NCBI GenBank assembly: GCA_014338185.1
Contig: QUBV01000021.1
Location: 1-42,442, forward strand
Source: Lysobacterales bacterium
GTDB taxonomy: Bacteria > Pseudomonadota > Gammaproteobacteria > Xanthomonadales > Rhodanobacteraceae
DNA length: 42,442 nt
Direction: 5' to 3'
Positions within the stretch are counted from its first letter, which is position 1. Each line of letters opens with the position of its first letter. The notes beneath the pieces are model-generated. The model saw only the letters and a program-made list of their open reading frames with translations, ran no database searches and was not told the origin of the DNA. This document shows, piece after piece, positions 1-8,540 of the stretch. The position numbers and the translations under genes were made by a program.

Positions 1-27
1 GGCGGCATGGGTGGCATGGATTTCTGA
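1..27 (+). CDS. groL: Chaperonin GroEL, last codons only
   Basis: Reading from base 1 in frame gives Gly-Gly-Met-Gly-Gly-Met-Asp-Phe and then TGA. This is the flexible Gly-Gly-Met tail that ends GroEL proteins, and the Asp-Phe ending resembles proteobacterial versions. Only eight residues are visible, so the call rests on this tail and on the strong stem-loop that follows. The rest of the gene lies upstream of the window. Confidence 0.82.
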   Translation, partial: GGMGGMDF

Positions 28-51
28 GTCCTGCCCTCCGGCAAGCTTGAC

Positions 52-82
52 CACAAAGCCCGGCCTCGTGCCGGGCTTTGTG
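52..82 (+). terminator. Intrinsic-type terminator stem-loop after groL
   Basis: A perfect 13-bp inverted repeat (arms 52-64 and 70-82) with a 5-nt loop lies 24 nt after the groL stop. The arms contain a GCCCGGC core, and the downstream arm ends in CTTTGTG followed by CTTTC, so there is a short, interrupted T-rich stretch. This is the strongest stem-loop in the window. Its position directly after a highly expressed gene supports a terminator role. Confidence 0.8.
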
Positions 83-303
83 CTTTCTGGCGTCCGAGGT
101 CGGAGGCTTCCTGCCTGCGCCGCGGCAATGTCTGACGCGAACAGCAGAAATCGCCGATATGAAGGTGTGGTCGCGGACGCAATCCTGCGCAGCCGTCCCT
201 GCACCGGAACGCTGCGCGCCGCGCATCGCCGTATCCAAGCGACAGGCCGAGGTGCGCGCGCCACGGCTCGGTTTGAAGCCCAAACGGCGCATTACGGAAG
301 GCG

Positions 304-1869
304 TTACTCGAAGCCGTTGGCGAAGATCAGGTCGCTGCCCGGACTGCGGCTGGCCTGCGCCGTGTTGCCCCAGGCGCCCAGGTTGATCCGACCACCGTTT
401 GGCTGGCTTTCCTGCGCAAAGTCCGAAGCCGGATCGCCGGCATCGATGCCCGGACTGGTCACCGCATCGAGCACCCAGCCGGTCGGCGTGTAGCGCCCAC
501 CGGCCGAACGCAGGTGGTAGTCGCCGTTGGCCGCGTCGGCGAACAGCGGATTGGCATGGATGTTGCCGGTCCCCGCCTGCTGCGTGATCGAATACACAAT
601 GCTGTAGCTGCCGCCCGACAGCGTGACGAACTCGCGGGTGTTGCCCCAGAAGATGGAATTGCGGACGGTGATCGCCGAGCCATCCTCGACCACCACCGCC
701 GCACCATCCGGTGCCGTATCCGGGCAGACGTGATCGGCCACGGTCACGTTCTCGATGGCGACGGTGGAGGGACCGCCCGGCCCGCCATCGACGTAGATCG
801 CCGCGCCGGAACGGCTGCCCTGCGGACAGCGGTTCTTGACGATCAGGTCGTTCTTCATCGTGCCGGTGGCGCCCTCGTCCCAGAACACGCCCGACCCCGC
901 GCTCGGCGTGTAGTTGTCGGTGATGAGGTTGCCGACCAGGTCGGCGCCGGCAGCGGCGACGATGATGCCACCACCCCAGCCATAGCCCGCCGAAGCGCCG
1001 ACGACATTGCCGCGGATCACGTTGTGGCGAACGTCGGTGCTGCCGGTGGACACGTAGACGCCTCCACCGTGATCGTTGTGGCCGATGTTGTCCTCGATGC
1101 GGTTGCGCTCGATCGCCGCGTAGCGTCCCACGACGTTGATGCCGGCACCCTTGCCGCCCAGGTTGTCGTGGATCCAGTTGTCCTGGATGCGCACGGTGCC
1201 GGTGAAGCCGTCCCATGTCGGCGTGTCGGCGTGGACGCCGCCGCCGCGCGAATCGGCACTGGTGTGGTCGTTGGTGCGATTGCCGTAGATGCGGTTGTGC
1301 GAGATCACCGTCGTCCCGGAGCCCAGCTGCTCCACATAGACGCCGCCACCGTGGCCATTGCCGGTCTGCCAGTCCGTACCCAGGCCGCGACCGCCGGTGA
1401 TGCGGAAGCCATCCAACGTCGTGGTCTGGCTGGTGTTCAAATGCAGTTGCACCGTCGGCCCGAGCAAGCCGCCGTCGATGATGGAAGCATGCACGTCGGC
1501 ATCGCGCGCGGCGAAGCCGGCATCGAAGCCGCCGAGCAATGTCAGATGCTTGCCCACCGGGCTGTTGAATGCGCCGACCGCGACGTTCTCGACGTAGCTG
1601 CCTGCCGCCACCTGTACGATGTCGCCGGCCTTGGCCGCCATGATCGCGGCACCGATCGACGCGAACGGCGCCACCGCCGTGCCGCTACCGCCGGGCGCCG
1701 CGTCGGCACGGACGCAGAGCACCGCCACACCGGCCTGGGCGCCGGTGCAGGCATGTATCTGACCGTTGTCTCCCATCACCACGCCATCCTCGGGTGAGGT
1801 CCCGCCCGACACCGGCGGCGCCAGCGCGGCGAGTACTGCCATCGTCCTGATTCCCCATCCACTCCCCAT
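304..1869 (-). CDS. Secreted parallel beta-helix protein with C-terminal IFxxGFE motif
   Basis: About 521 residues. I chose the ATG at 1869 rather than the upstream ATG at 1911 because GGAGGG (1877-1882) sits 7 nt before it and it starts a plausible signal sequence (MGSGWGIRTMAVLAALAPPV). The mature part opens with a typical start of such proteins (FASIGAAIMAAKAGDIVQVAAG), followed by many turns of right-handed beta-helix with repeated GGGVYV, HNRI and DN.I patterns. Near the end comes SPGIDAGDP, then RINLGAWGNT, and the last residues are DLIFANGFE. No catalytic residues of a pectate lyase or other polysaccharide lyase could be recognised, so the activity is unknown. It is probably secreted or surface-exposed. 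The two larger genes nearby encode related architectures with the same ending. Confidence 0.82.
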   Translation of the reverse strand: MGSGWGIRTMAVLAALAPPVSGGTSPEDGVVMGDNGQIHACTGAQAGVAVLCVRADAAPGGSGTAVAPFASIGAAIMAAKAGDIVQVAAGSYVENVAVGAFNSPVGKHLTLLGGFDAGFAARDADVHASIIDGGLLGPTVQLHLNTSQTTTLDGFRITGGRGLGTDWQTGNGHGGGVYVEQLGSGTTVISHNRIYGNRTNDHTSADSRGGGVHADTPTWDGFTGTVRIQDNWIHDNLGGKGAGINVVGRYAAIERNRIEDNIGHNDHGGGVYVSTGSTDVRHNVIRGNVVGASAGYGWGGGIIVAAAGADLVGNLITDNYTPSAGSGVFWDEGATGTMKNDLIVKNRCPQGSRSGAAIYVDGGPGGPSTVAIENVTVADHVCPDTAPDGAAVVVEDGSAITVRNSIFWGNTREFVTLSGGSYSIVYSITQQAGTGNIHANPLFADAANGDYHLRSAGGRYTPTGWVLDAVTSPGIDAGDPASDFAQESQPNGGRINLGAWGNTAQASRSPGSDLIFANGFE

Positions 1870-1876
1870 GTCCAGT

Positions 1877-1882
1877 CCCTCC
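1877..1882 (-). promoter_or_regulatory. Ribosome binding site deciding the start of the 521-aa beta-helix gene
   Basis: On the minus strand this reads GGAGGG, 7 nt upstream of the ATG at 1869. The upstream in-frame ATG at 1911 has no comparable site. Confidence 0.65.
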
Positions 1883-1916
1883 GGTCTGTTACCTCTAAAC
1901 CACAAATGCACTCTAC

Positions 1917-2303
1917 ATGCAGTGGCTCGACGGCGTGTTCGAGGACATCACCGAGCCCCAGCGGTGCAAGTCGCGCCTGCGTCGCGCCCGCGCGCCCACG
2001 TCCGCGCAGTTGACGGAACTGGCTGGAAGGATCGCGCATCCCATCTGCCGGCACCTGGCGCGGTGCGGCTGGCTCGAAGGCGAAGTCGAATCCATGTTCC
2101 GGTCCGGCGGCGCCGGTAGCGACGCCGGCATCGATGCGCTGCGGATGAGCTTCATCACCTACCGCATCGCCACCGGCCCGCTCGCCGGGCGTCGTGTCGT
2201 CACCCTGCAAACGCTGCCCGGTGATGCGGGTTCGCTCGATGGCGACGCTGGCAAGTTCGGCGGCTTCTTGCGGCATGCCGCCGTTGCCGCCGAGGCGCAC
2301 TGA
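1917..2303 (+). pseudogene. Fragment of an IS91-family (IS801/IS1294-type) transposase
   Basis: The 128-codon open frame reads like the middle of IS91-type Y2 transposases. It contains WLDGVF, then APTSAQLTELAGRIAHPICRHL, then SITYRIA.GP-like text (here SFITYRIATGPLAGR), then VVTLQTLP and finally AGKFGGFLRHAAVAAEAH. In intact relatives as I recall them, the last segment continues into a conserved ERDKLERLCRYI stretch; here a TGA stop follows directly. The catalytic N-terminal part (zinc finger, HUH and tyrosines) and the C-terminus are both missing. I therefore read it as an inactive remnant about 390 bp long, lying between two secreted beta-helix genes. No terminal inverted repeats are expected for this family and none were seen. 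Confidence 0.7.
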
Positions 2304-2476
2304 CCAAACACCGACGCCCAGCGTCGCGATGGCCGACTGTTACACCACGGACTGGGACACGATCCGGCCAAGCCTGGCCCAGGCGCACGCCCTCCCAGGT
2401 GCTGGCCGGATGGGTGCCGGCAGGGGTAAAGCGGGTGACGTGGCCGTGTGTATGGAGGCGGATGCCTGCCGGGGTG

Positions 2477-4807
2477 TCAACCATCGAATCCATCGATGAA
2501 GATCGCGTCGCTCAGGCCCTCCGAAGCGCCAATGTCGCAGTCGAAAAAGACGCCATTGAACGGGCGCGGCTGACCGCGTTGGTCGACGATCAGGCGCACG
2601 CCGGAGTCATCGGCGCAGGCCAGCATGTCGCTGCCGATCGGCGCCGGCACATGGTTGATCGCAGGATTGCCTGCCAACAGGCCATGTGTGCGTGTCGGCC
2701 CGCCGAAGTTCGCCAGAGGCGACAGCGGCGCGGCGACGTTGCTGAGTTCAGTTGCCGGCAGCGGGCCGGATGGGGAGCAGCCGCTGGTCGTGCCGATCAG
2801 GTTGTATCCCAGGCGCTGCACGCTGCCGGCACAGTCGGGGGCAATGCCGGAATCGTCGCGGTTGCCGGTGATCAGGGTCGCTTTGACGAAGATGCTGCCG
2901 CTTGAGCGATGAATGCCGCCACCACTCCCGATGCCATCGCCATTGCTGTCGGCGCGGTTGCTGCTGATGGTCGAGAACGAGCTGCGCACGCTGCCGAGGT
3001 TGTACAGCCCGCCACCACTGCCCTCGGCGATGTTGCCGCTGATCGTACTGTTGTGCAGGACGAGCTCTCCGCCGGTATCGACGTAGACCCCGCCACCATT
3101 GCCGTTGAGGCCGTAGTCGGCGCGATTGCGCGAAATCGTCGAGTGGTAGACGCGCAGACTGCTGTTGGCGCCGACGTAGGCGCCGCCGGCGTTGAAGCCG
3201 GTCGAGTTCTCGATGGCCGATTCAAACAGGAGCGCGTTGGTGGCCGCGCTGGTCGCACCGACCTGCAGGCCGCCGGCGCCGAGGCCGGAACCCGGCTTGC
3301 CACCGCTCAGGGTCACGCCGATCAGGGCAAGGCTACCTTTTGCAAGGGTCAACACGTTGTTGGCCTGCCCATTTGGCTCGATCTGCATCTCGATGAAGGT
3401 TCGGTCGGCACCATCGCCCCGGATCACCACCGCGTCGTCGACAGAGACGTTGAGATCGCCGCCGGAAATGCCGCTCTGCGTGCTGCGCAGGAAGTAACGT
3501 CCGGCCGGCAGACGGATCTCGGTAGCGCTGGCGCGTTGACCTGCCCTGGTCAATGCCGAACGGATCGTGCAACCCCCGCCGTTTGGTGCGACGCTGTCGC
3601 AAATCGCGGGATTCGACGAGGAAGGGCCGCCATCTTCGGGTGTATCGACGGTGAAGGTGCTGCGTTGTTCGAAGGCGCCGATGTCACAGCCACCGCTGCG
3701 TGAAACACCGCGCTGATCGGTACTCGTGCAACTCGAGCCACCGCTGCCAGGCGTGGCCGGGTTGCCGGCGTCGCGTGCAGGGCTGTCGAGGAGCAGGGCG
3801 AGGGTTGGGGTCGGGCCGCCGTAGTCGAACAGCGGCAGCAGGCGCGGATCGGTATTGACCAGGTCCAGTGCCGTCTGTCCCACGCGCGTGCAATTGCTGA
3901 TGTCACTGATCAGGTTGTAGCCCTGCGAGGTGAACGTGCCGTTGCCGCAATCGCGCGATGCGGATTCGCCACGCGTGTAGTTGTGCGCAAGGATCGAATT
4001 GCGCAGGGTCACGTTGGCGCCTGGCTGGCTGCTGATGCCGGCGATCAACGTCGAGTCGCGGGAGATCTGGGTATTGAAGGCGATCGTGCTGCTGATGACT
4101 CTAAGGTTCGCGGAGCTGCCGCCGAGCCTGATCGTACCGTTGGACGAGCGGTTGCCGCTGATCGTGCTGTTCTGGATCGTCACGTCCGAACCGTTCCCGA
4201 GCAGAATGGCGCTGCCGCCGGAGATGCTGTCGACGGAGTCGTTGTCCGAAATAGTGCACGCATCGAGCAGCAGGGTGGATGTTCCGAAGGTGCTGGCAAT
4301 ATAGATTGCGCCGCCTGCAGCGGCAGTGTTTCGGGTCATGTGCACGCGACGCGCGGTGACTGCCGCCTCCCCGGTCACCATCAACGCGCCGCCGCTCGAA
4401 CCGTTGCCGCCGGCCATGGTCAGGTCCTCCAGGATCACCGACACGCCGTTTCCGGAGACCAAAAGAACCTCATGCGACGACCGATCGTCGCCATCGATGA
4501 TTGTGCGTTCGGCACCTGCGCCGCGGATGGTCGTCGTACCGGCAGCACCGTGGATCGACAGGTGTGACGAGTTGCTGGGAAGCGTGAGGTGGTAAACCCC
4601 GTCGGACAGGACGATCGTGTCGTTGACCGTGCCGGCAATGCAACCTCCGTAGGCGGCGTTGGTCCGTGCAGCGGTGACTGCTTCGCGCAGCGAACATTGG
4701 ACACCCGTGCCATCCTGGTCGGCAGTCGTGTTGACCGTGATGGTGGCCGCATGCAGCGACGAGGTGCCTGCCAGAAAGGCCAGTAAGAGAGCAAGCCGAT
4801 GTTTCAT
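2477..4807 (-). CDS. Large secreted CSLREA / choice-of-anchor-Q beta-helix protein, internally duplicated
   Basis: About 776 residues from the ATG at 4807, which begins a clear signal peptide (MKHRLALLLAFLAGTSSLHA, cut before ATITV). An upstream in-frame ATG at 4882 would place 25 non-signal-like residues in front, so I rejected it. Residues 38-43 are CSLREA, the hallmark of CSLREA-domain proteins. A long parallel beta-helix follows, then QGYNLISD, DYGGPTPT, SPARDAGNP, TDQRGVSR and CDIGAFE at about 320-405. The same order is repeated from about 410: CTIRSAL, beta-helix, LGYNLIGT, NFGGPTRT, NPAINH, VDQRGQPRPF and CDIGASE. The last residues are DAIFIDGFDG. The Shine-Dalgarno is weak. Such proteins are secreted or surface-anchored; adhesion or carbohydrate binding is plausible but not shown. 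Confidence 0.85.
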   Translation of the reverse strand: MKHRLALLLAFLAGTSSLHAATITVNTTADQDGTGVQCSLREAVTAARTNAAYGGCIAGTVNDTIVLSDGVYHLTLPSNSSHLSIHGAAGTTTIRGAGAERTIIDGDDRSSHEVLLVSGNGVSVILEDLTMAGGNGSSGGALMVTGEAAVTARRVHMTRNTAAAGGAIYIASTFGTSTLLLDACTISDNDSVDSISGGSAILLGNGSDVTIQNSTISGNRSSNGTIRLGGSSANLRVISSTIAFNTQISRDSTLIAGISSQPGANVTLRNSILAHNYTRGESASRDCGNGTFTSQGYNLISDISNCTRVGQTALDLVNTDPRLLPLFDYGGPTPTLALLLDSPARDAGNPATPGSGGSSCTSTDQRGVSRSGGCDIGAFEQRSTFTVDTPEDGGPSSSNPAICDSVAPNGGGCTIRSALTRAGQRASATEIRLPAGRYFLRSTQSGISGGDLNVSVDDAVVIRGDGADRTFIEMQIEPNGQANNVLTLAKGSLALIGVTLSGGKPGSGLGAGGLQVGATSAATNALLFESAIENSTGFNAGGAYVGANSSLRVYHSTISRNRADYGLNGNGGGVYVDTGGELVLHNSTISGNIAEGSGGGLYNLGSVRSSFSTISSNRADSNGDGIGSGGGIHRSSGSIFVKATLITGNRDDSGIAPDCAGSVQRLGYNLIGTTSGCSPSGPLPATELSNVAAPLSPLANFGGPTRTHGLLAGNPAINHVPAPIGSDMLACADDSGVRLIVDQRGQPRPFNGVFFDCDIGASEGLSDAIFIDGFDG

Positions 4808-5179
4808 GGTTCCGAATCCGTGACAGCCGAGCAACGGCCATTGCGTCCATCCACGGCGATCGGCAGTGCCAGGGGTCACCACCGATCAGGACCAGGCCTG
4901 TTCGGAGGTCCTGGTGTGCGCGGGCGGGCGTCCGACGTATCGTTGGGATCGTCGATTGCCTGGCGCGGGGAAGGGCCGCGTGAGCGGGTCGGGTGGCCGA
5001 CCCGGCCAGCGCGTGCCGCCGAGGGCGGGTTGACGAAGGAGTTTGGACCGTCCTGCGTGCCGAATGCCGCGCGCAGCGCACAATCAGGCCAGTGCCTGTC
5101 AGGAAATCGCGGTTCGTGTTCGGCATCCGCCCGGTCGGGTGTTGGTGTTGGCATGCCTGTCGAAAGAGGGAGGTGTGTC
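4808..5179. other. Divergent intergenic region between two beta-helix genes
   Basis: These 372 bp separate the 5' ends of the minus-strand 776-aa gene and the plus-strand 831-aa gene, so both promoters should lie here. Short open frames cross it but none looks like a protein. There is a perfect 8-bp stem with a 4-nt loop at 4985-5004 and a looser inverted repeat (CAGGACC at 4887-4893 with GGTCCTG at 4907-4913). I could not identify convincing -35/-10 pairs. Confidence 0.5.
4985..5004. repeat. Perfect 8-bp inverted repeat in the divergent beta-helix promoter region
   Basis: CGGGTCGG (4985-4992) and CCGACCCG (4997-5004) are exact reverse complements separated by GTGG. It lies roughly in the middle of the divergent spacer. 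It could be an operator or an RNA hairpin; in GC-rich DNA chance occurrence is also possible. Confidence 0.35.
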
Positions 5180-7675
5180 ATGCACTGGCGTTTTCCGAAT
5201 GCGCTCATGGCGGTGGCATTCCATGTCGCGGCGTTGTTCGCCGTTCCGGCGTCGGCCGCGACGTTCTGCGTGCACGACAATGCCGAACTCGGCAGCGCGC
5301 TGTACACCGCCCAGGGCAATGGCATCACCAACTCGGTAAGACTGGTGCAGGGCACCATCACCCTGAGTCAGGCCATCGACTTTCGCACCGACGCGGATTT
5401 TGCCCTGAGCGGCGGCTGGAACAGCACCTGCACGTTGCGCACGCCGAATGCATCCAATACGGTGATTGAAGGCGCAGGCACGCTATTCGTCAGCTTCCGC
5501 GCGCACGCCCTTACGGTCGATGCCGTGCACTTCCACGGAACCCCGGTCAACGAGTTTCGTTCCGAGTCGAGCGTGCTGCGGCGCAACCGCTTCAGCGGAC
5601 CCAACACGAGTTTTACGGGCGCGGTGCAAGTCGCCAGCAGCATTGGTTCGGTGCTGCTGGACAGCAATCTGTTCGATGGCAAGAACGTTTCCATACGCAG
5701 CTACGATGGCACTTATGACGCGCCTGCATTGGATTGGCGGGCGATCAACAATACATTCGTCGGAGCCGTCGAAGGCGCGTCCGGTTCGGTGTTGGTCAAT
5801 GGCTATGGCTTGTCCCTGACCGTGCCGGGCGTCGGTGACAACGTGAACATCGTGCTGGCCAACAACATCGCCTGGGGCAATTCCGATGGCGGTGTCTTCT
5901 TCAACGGCGCGGTCAATGCCTTGCTCGTGAACAACCAGTGGCAAAGCCTGACCAACAACGACAACGTGCCGCCGGCCGCCGGCTCCGGCAACAACAGCAC
6001 GGCCAATCCGCAGCTCGACGGCAATCGTGTCCCGATCGCGCCAGGCTCACCGGCAATCAACAGCGGTACTACGGTGGTGCCGGGCGGCGTCGGCGCCTAC
6101 GACGTGACCGGCGGGCCGCGCATCATCGGCTCGAAGCCGGATCGCGGCGCCTTCGAGACCGCCGCCAACGACCAGTCGGTAATCACGGTTACCACAGCGG
6201 CCGATACCGGTGATTGCTCCGGTCCCGGCGACACGACCTGTTCCCTGCGCGGAGCACTCGCTGCCGCCGCGGCCGCCAGCAATGCCCAGCGCATCGTTTT
6301 TGCCATTCCGGGGACGTCTTGCCCGCGCATCATCAGCGTGGATTCGGCGCTGCCGTCCGTGATCGATGATCTGACCATCGATGGCTACAGCCAACCCGGC
6401 GCGCAGGCCAACACGCTGGACGTCGGCAGCGATGCGCGCCTGTGCGTGCTGCTGCATGACAACTATGCGGGCGGTCGCGGCTTGTTCGTGGATGGCGCAG
6501 GCAGTCGACTCGACGTGCGTGGCCTTGCCTTCGAGAACTTCAACTATGCGGCCATCGACGTGATCGATGGCGCGCACCACGTCATTCAGGGCAACCAGTT
6601 CGGCGGGCCGCTGGCGATCGGCGATGGCGCCACGCCGCCGCTGGCGCTGATGGCGAACAGGGTCGGCGTGGCCCTGCACGGCAACAGCAGCGACGTGCTG
6701 TTGGGTGGGCCCGACGCGGCGCAGCGCAACGTCATCGATGATTCGACCGCCACCGGCGTGGAGATCACCGGCGACCTGGCCAGCGTGCACGTCGTGCGCA
6801 ACAACTACATCGGCCTGACGCCCGATGGCAGGAGCACTGCCGGCAACCTGACAGGTGTGCTCGTGCGCAGCTATTTCAACATTGTGCAGGACAACTACAT
6901 CGCTGCCAGCGCCTATGACGGTTTGCGCATCGATGGCAGCGACGGGCAGGGCAATGCCGTGCTGGGCAATGTCATCGGCCTGCCTGCGGCGGGCATCAAC
7001 GCCGTAAGCAATGGCGGCAGCGGCGTGCGCCTGAGCAACGGCGCCTCGAACAACCTCATCGGCCTCAACTTGCAGGGATTCGCTTCGTCGAACACGATCG
7101 TCGGCAACGGCATCAATGGCGTGGGCGGCCCGGCCAATGGCGATGGCGGCGTGGCGGTGGATTCCGGCACGGGCAATCGCATCACCGGCAACATCATCTA
7201 CGCCAACTACGGTCTCAACATCGACCTTGGCCACGACGGTGCCACGGCCAACGACGCCAACGACGGCGACTCCGGCGCCAACATGCTGCAGAACTTTCCG
7301 CAATTGCTGAGCATCAGCCACGTGGGCGACCAACGCATCCTGAGTGGCAGCATCCACAGTACCAACGGCCTGCTCCTCGAGGTATTCGGCTCAACGTACT
7401 GCGGCAATTCCGGCCGCGGCAATGCGGCGGTGAAGCTGGGATCGCGCGCACTCGTCGCGCCGCCCAGCGGCGAGATCACCTTCAAGGCCTACCTCGGGCG
7501 AGGGCCGGGGACGGGCGTGGACAATTTCTGCCGCCTTTCCGCCACAGTCACATCGGTCAACACCAACGACCTGAGCCAGCACAACAACACCTCGGAACTG
7601 TCCGCCTGTTTCGTCGACGACACGATCTTCGCCCACGGCTTCGATTCCGCGACCGGGTGGTCGTGCGCACCGTGA
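5180..7675 (+). CDS. Large secreted parallel beta-helix protein with IFxxGFD motif
   Basis: About 831 residues. The ATG at 5180 was chosen because GGGAGG (5168-5173) lies 6 nt upstream and the first 26 residues form a signal peptide ending VPASA before ATFCV. The N-terminal half is a beta-helix ending in SPAINSG and DRGAFE. A second module starts with ITVTTAADTGDC and a CSLREA-like CSLRGAL. It continues with NosD-like beta-helix turns (RNVI, NYIGL, NVIGLP, GNIIYANYGLNIDLG) and a C-terminal beta-rich domain (LEVFGS, TFKAYLG, ATVTSVNTNDLSQHNNTSELSACF). The end is DDTIFAHGFD plus ten further residues, so the shared motif is not exactly terminal here. It is divergent from the 776-aa gene and probably exported to the outside or the cell surface. 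Substrate or partner is unknown. Confidence 0.85.
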   Translation: MHWRFPNALMAVAFHVAALFAVPASAATFCVHDNAELGSALYTAQGNGITNSVRLVQGTITLSQAIDFRTDADFALSGGWNSTCTLRTPNASNTVIEGAGTLFVSFRAHALTVDAVHFHGTPVNEFRSESSVLRRNRFSGPNTSFTGAVQVASSIGSVLLDSNLFDGKNVSIRSYDGTYDAPALDWRAINNTFVGAVEGASGSVLVNGYGLSLTVPGVGDNVNIVLANNIAWGNSDGGVFFNGAVNALLVNNQWQSLTNNDNVPPAAGSGNNSTANPQLDGNRVPIAPGSPAINSGTTVVPGGVGAYDVTGGPRIIGSKPDRGAFETAANDQSVITVTTAADTGDCSGPGDTTCSLRGALAAAAAASNAQRIVFAIPGTSCPRIISVDSALPSVIDDLTIDGYSQPGAQANTLDVGSDARLCVLLHDNYAGGRGLFVDGAGSRLDVRGLAFENFNYAAIDVIDGAHHVIQGNQFGGPLAIGDGATPPLALMANRVGVALHGNSSDVLLGGPDAAQRNVIDDSTATGVEITGDLASVHVVRNNYIGLTPDGRSTAGNLTGVLVRSYFNIVQDNYIAASAYDGLRIDGSDGQGNAVLGNVIGLPAAGINAVSNGGSGVRLSNGASNNLIGLNLQGFASSNTIVGNGINGVGGPANGDGGVAVDSGTGNRITGNIIYANYGLNIDLGHDGATANDANDGDSGANMLQNFPQLLSISHVGDQRILSGSIHSTNGLLLEVFGSTYCGNSGRGNAAVKLGSRALVAPPSGEITFKAYLGRGPGTGVDNFCRLSATVTSVNTNDLSQHNNTSELSACFVDDTIFAHGFDSATGWSCAP

Positions 7676-8060
7676 TGCGTGAGCGGGGCTTCAGCGTGCA
7701 TGGCGCGTGGCGGGCCGCTTCACCCGCGCGTGCGCGCGGCGCAGGCTGGACAGCATAATGTCGGGCAGGCGCGATGGCGGCGGTGAGCGCCGATCGATTG
7801 CGGCGCACTCGCAGGTGAATTCGAACCGCCGCGGTTGCAGCGCACGCAGGAGACCTTGCGCCTCGAACGCGGCGGCGTGGCGGTCGGGCGGAAACTTGGC
7901 GATGCGCTGCGAGTGTCACGCGCGGCGGCACCGCTTGTACTGGCGCGCACCCTGGCGACCCGGGCACGCGGCGTGTGCGGGTGCGCGTGCTGCCCGGTGC
8001 CGGACGCACGCGACCATTCCTTGACACCAACCCACCCGGTCACGTTGCAGGAGTTTGTTC
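7676..8060. other. Intergenic region without a recognisable gene
   Basis: These 385 bp lie after the beta-helix gene and before the VOC gene. Open frames exist on both strands, but their translations are arginine-rich and look like out-of-frame reading of GC-rich DNA. No tRNA, CRISPR or transposase text was seen. A TTGACA hexamer lies at 8021-8026, but at the right spacing the -10 position reads GTTGCA, which is poor. Confidence 0.4.
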
Positions 8061-8531
8061 ATGGCGGTAGCAGCGCGTTACGTCCACACCAACCTGACTG
8101 CGCGGGACTGGCGCTCGCTCGCCGCGTTCTACGCCGATGTCTTCGGCTGCACGCAGGTTCCGCCGGAGCGCGACTATCGATGCGCGAATCTCGATGCCGC
8201 GACCGGGTTGACCGATGCGCACCTGACCGGCGCGCACCTGCGCCTGCCCGGGTACGGTGCAACCGGTGGTCCGACGCTGGAGATCTTCCAGTACGACGCG
8301 CTCGAGCCGCGCGCGGCCACGGTCGTGAACCGCCCCGGGTTCGGCCACATCGCCTTTGCGGTGGATGATGTCGATGCGGCCCGGCGGCAGGTCCTTGCCG
8401 CGGGTGGCGCCCCCGTGGGCGAGCTGGTCACCCTGCAGACGTCCGACGGACGCCGGGTCACGTGGTGCTATGTGACCGATCCAGAGGGAAACATCATCGA
8501 ACTGCAGGCGTGGTCCGGTCCGGAAGCCTGA
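8061..8531 (+). CDS. VOC-family (glyoxalase/bleomycin-resistance fold) protein
   Basis: 156 residues. The ATG at 8061 has AGGAG (8049-8053) 7 nt upstream; a TTG two codons earlier is less likely. The protein is a single vicinal-oxygen-chelate domain with the two usual beta-alpha-beta-beta-beta units. The first runs about residues 5-75 (YVHTNLTARDWRSLAAFYADVFGC). The second follows GFGHIAFAVDDVDAARRQVLAAGG and ends with CYVTDPEGNIIELQAW. Likely metal ligands are His7 in the first strand, the His of GFGHIAF and the Glu of NIIELQ, the pattern of lactoylglutathione lyase-like members. The real substrate is not known. It ends 9 bp from the convergent dehydrogenase gene. Confidence 0.85.
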   Translation: MAVAARYVHTNLTARDWRSLAAFYADVFGCTQVPPERDYRCANLDAATGLTDAHLTGAHLRLPGYGATGGPTLEIFQYDALEPRAATVVNRPGFGHIAFAVDDVDAARRQVLAAGGAPVGELVTLQTSDGRRVTWCYVTDPEGNIIELQAWSGPEA

Positions 8532-8540
8532 TGCGATCCG

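Noticed and set aside
514..1797. 427-codon open frame on the plus strand opposite the 521-aa beta-helix gene
   Set aside because: Its translation is a low-complexity Val/Ala/Asp/Arg mixture typical of the reverse frame of a Gly/Asn-rich protein, whereas the minus strand has a signal peptide and domain text.
2304..2476. Continuation of the IS91 transposase after the stop at 2303
   Set aside because: None of the three plus-strand frames shows the conserved downstream segments of the transposase, so the fragment seems to end there.
7810..7830. GGTTCGAATTC-like stretch on the minus strand resembling a tRNA T-loop
   Set aside because: The flanking bases do not form a T-stem, and no acceptor or anticodon arm could be fitted.
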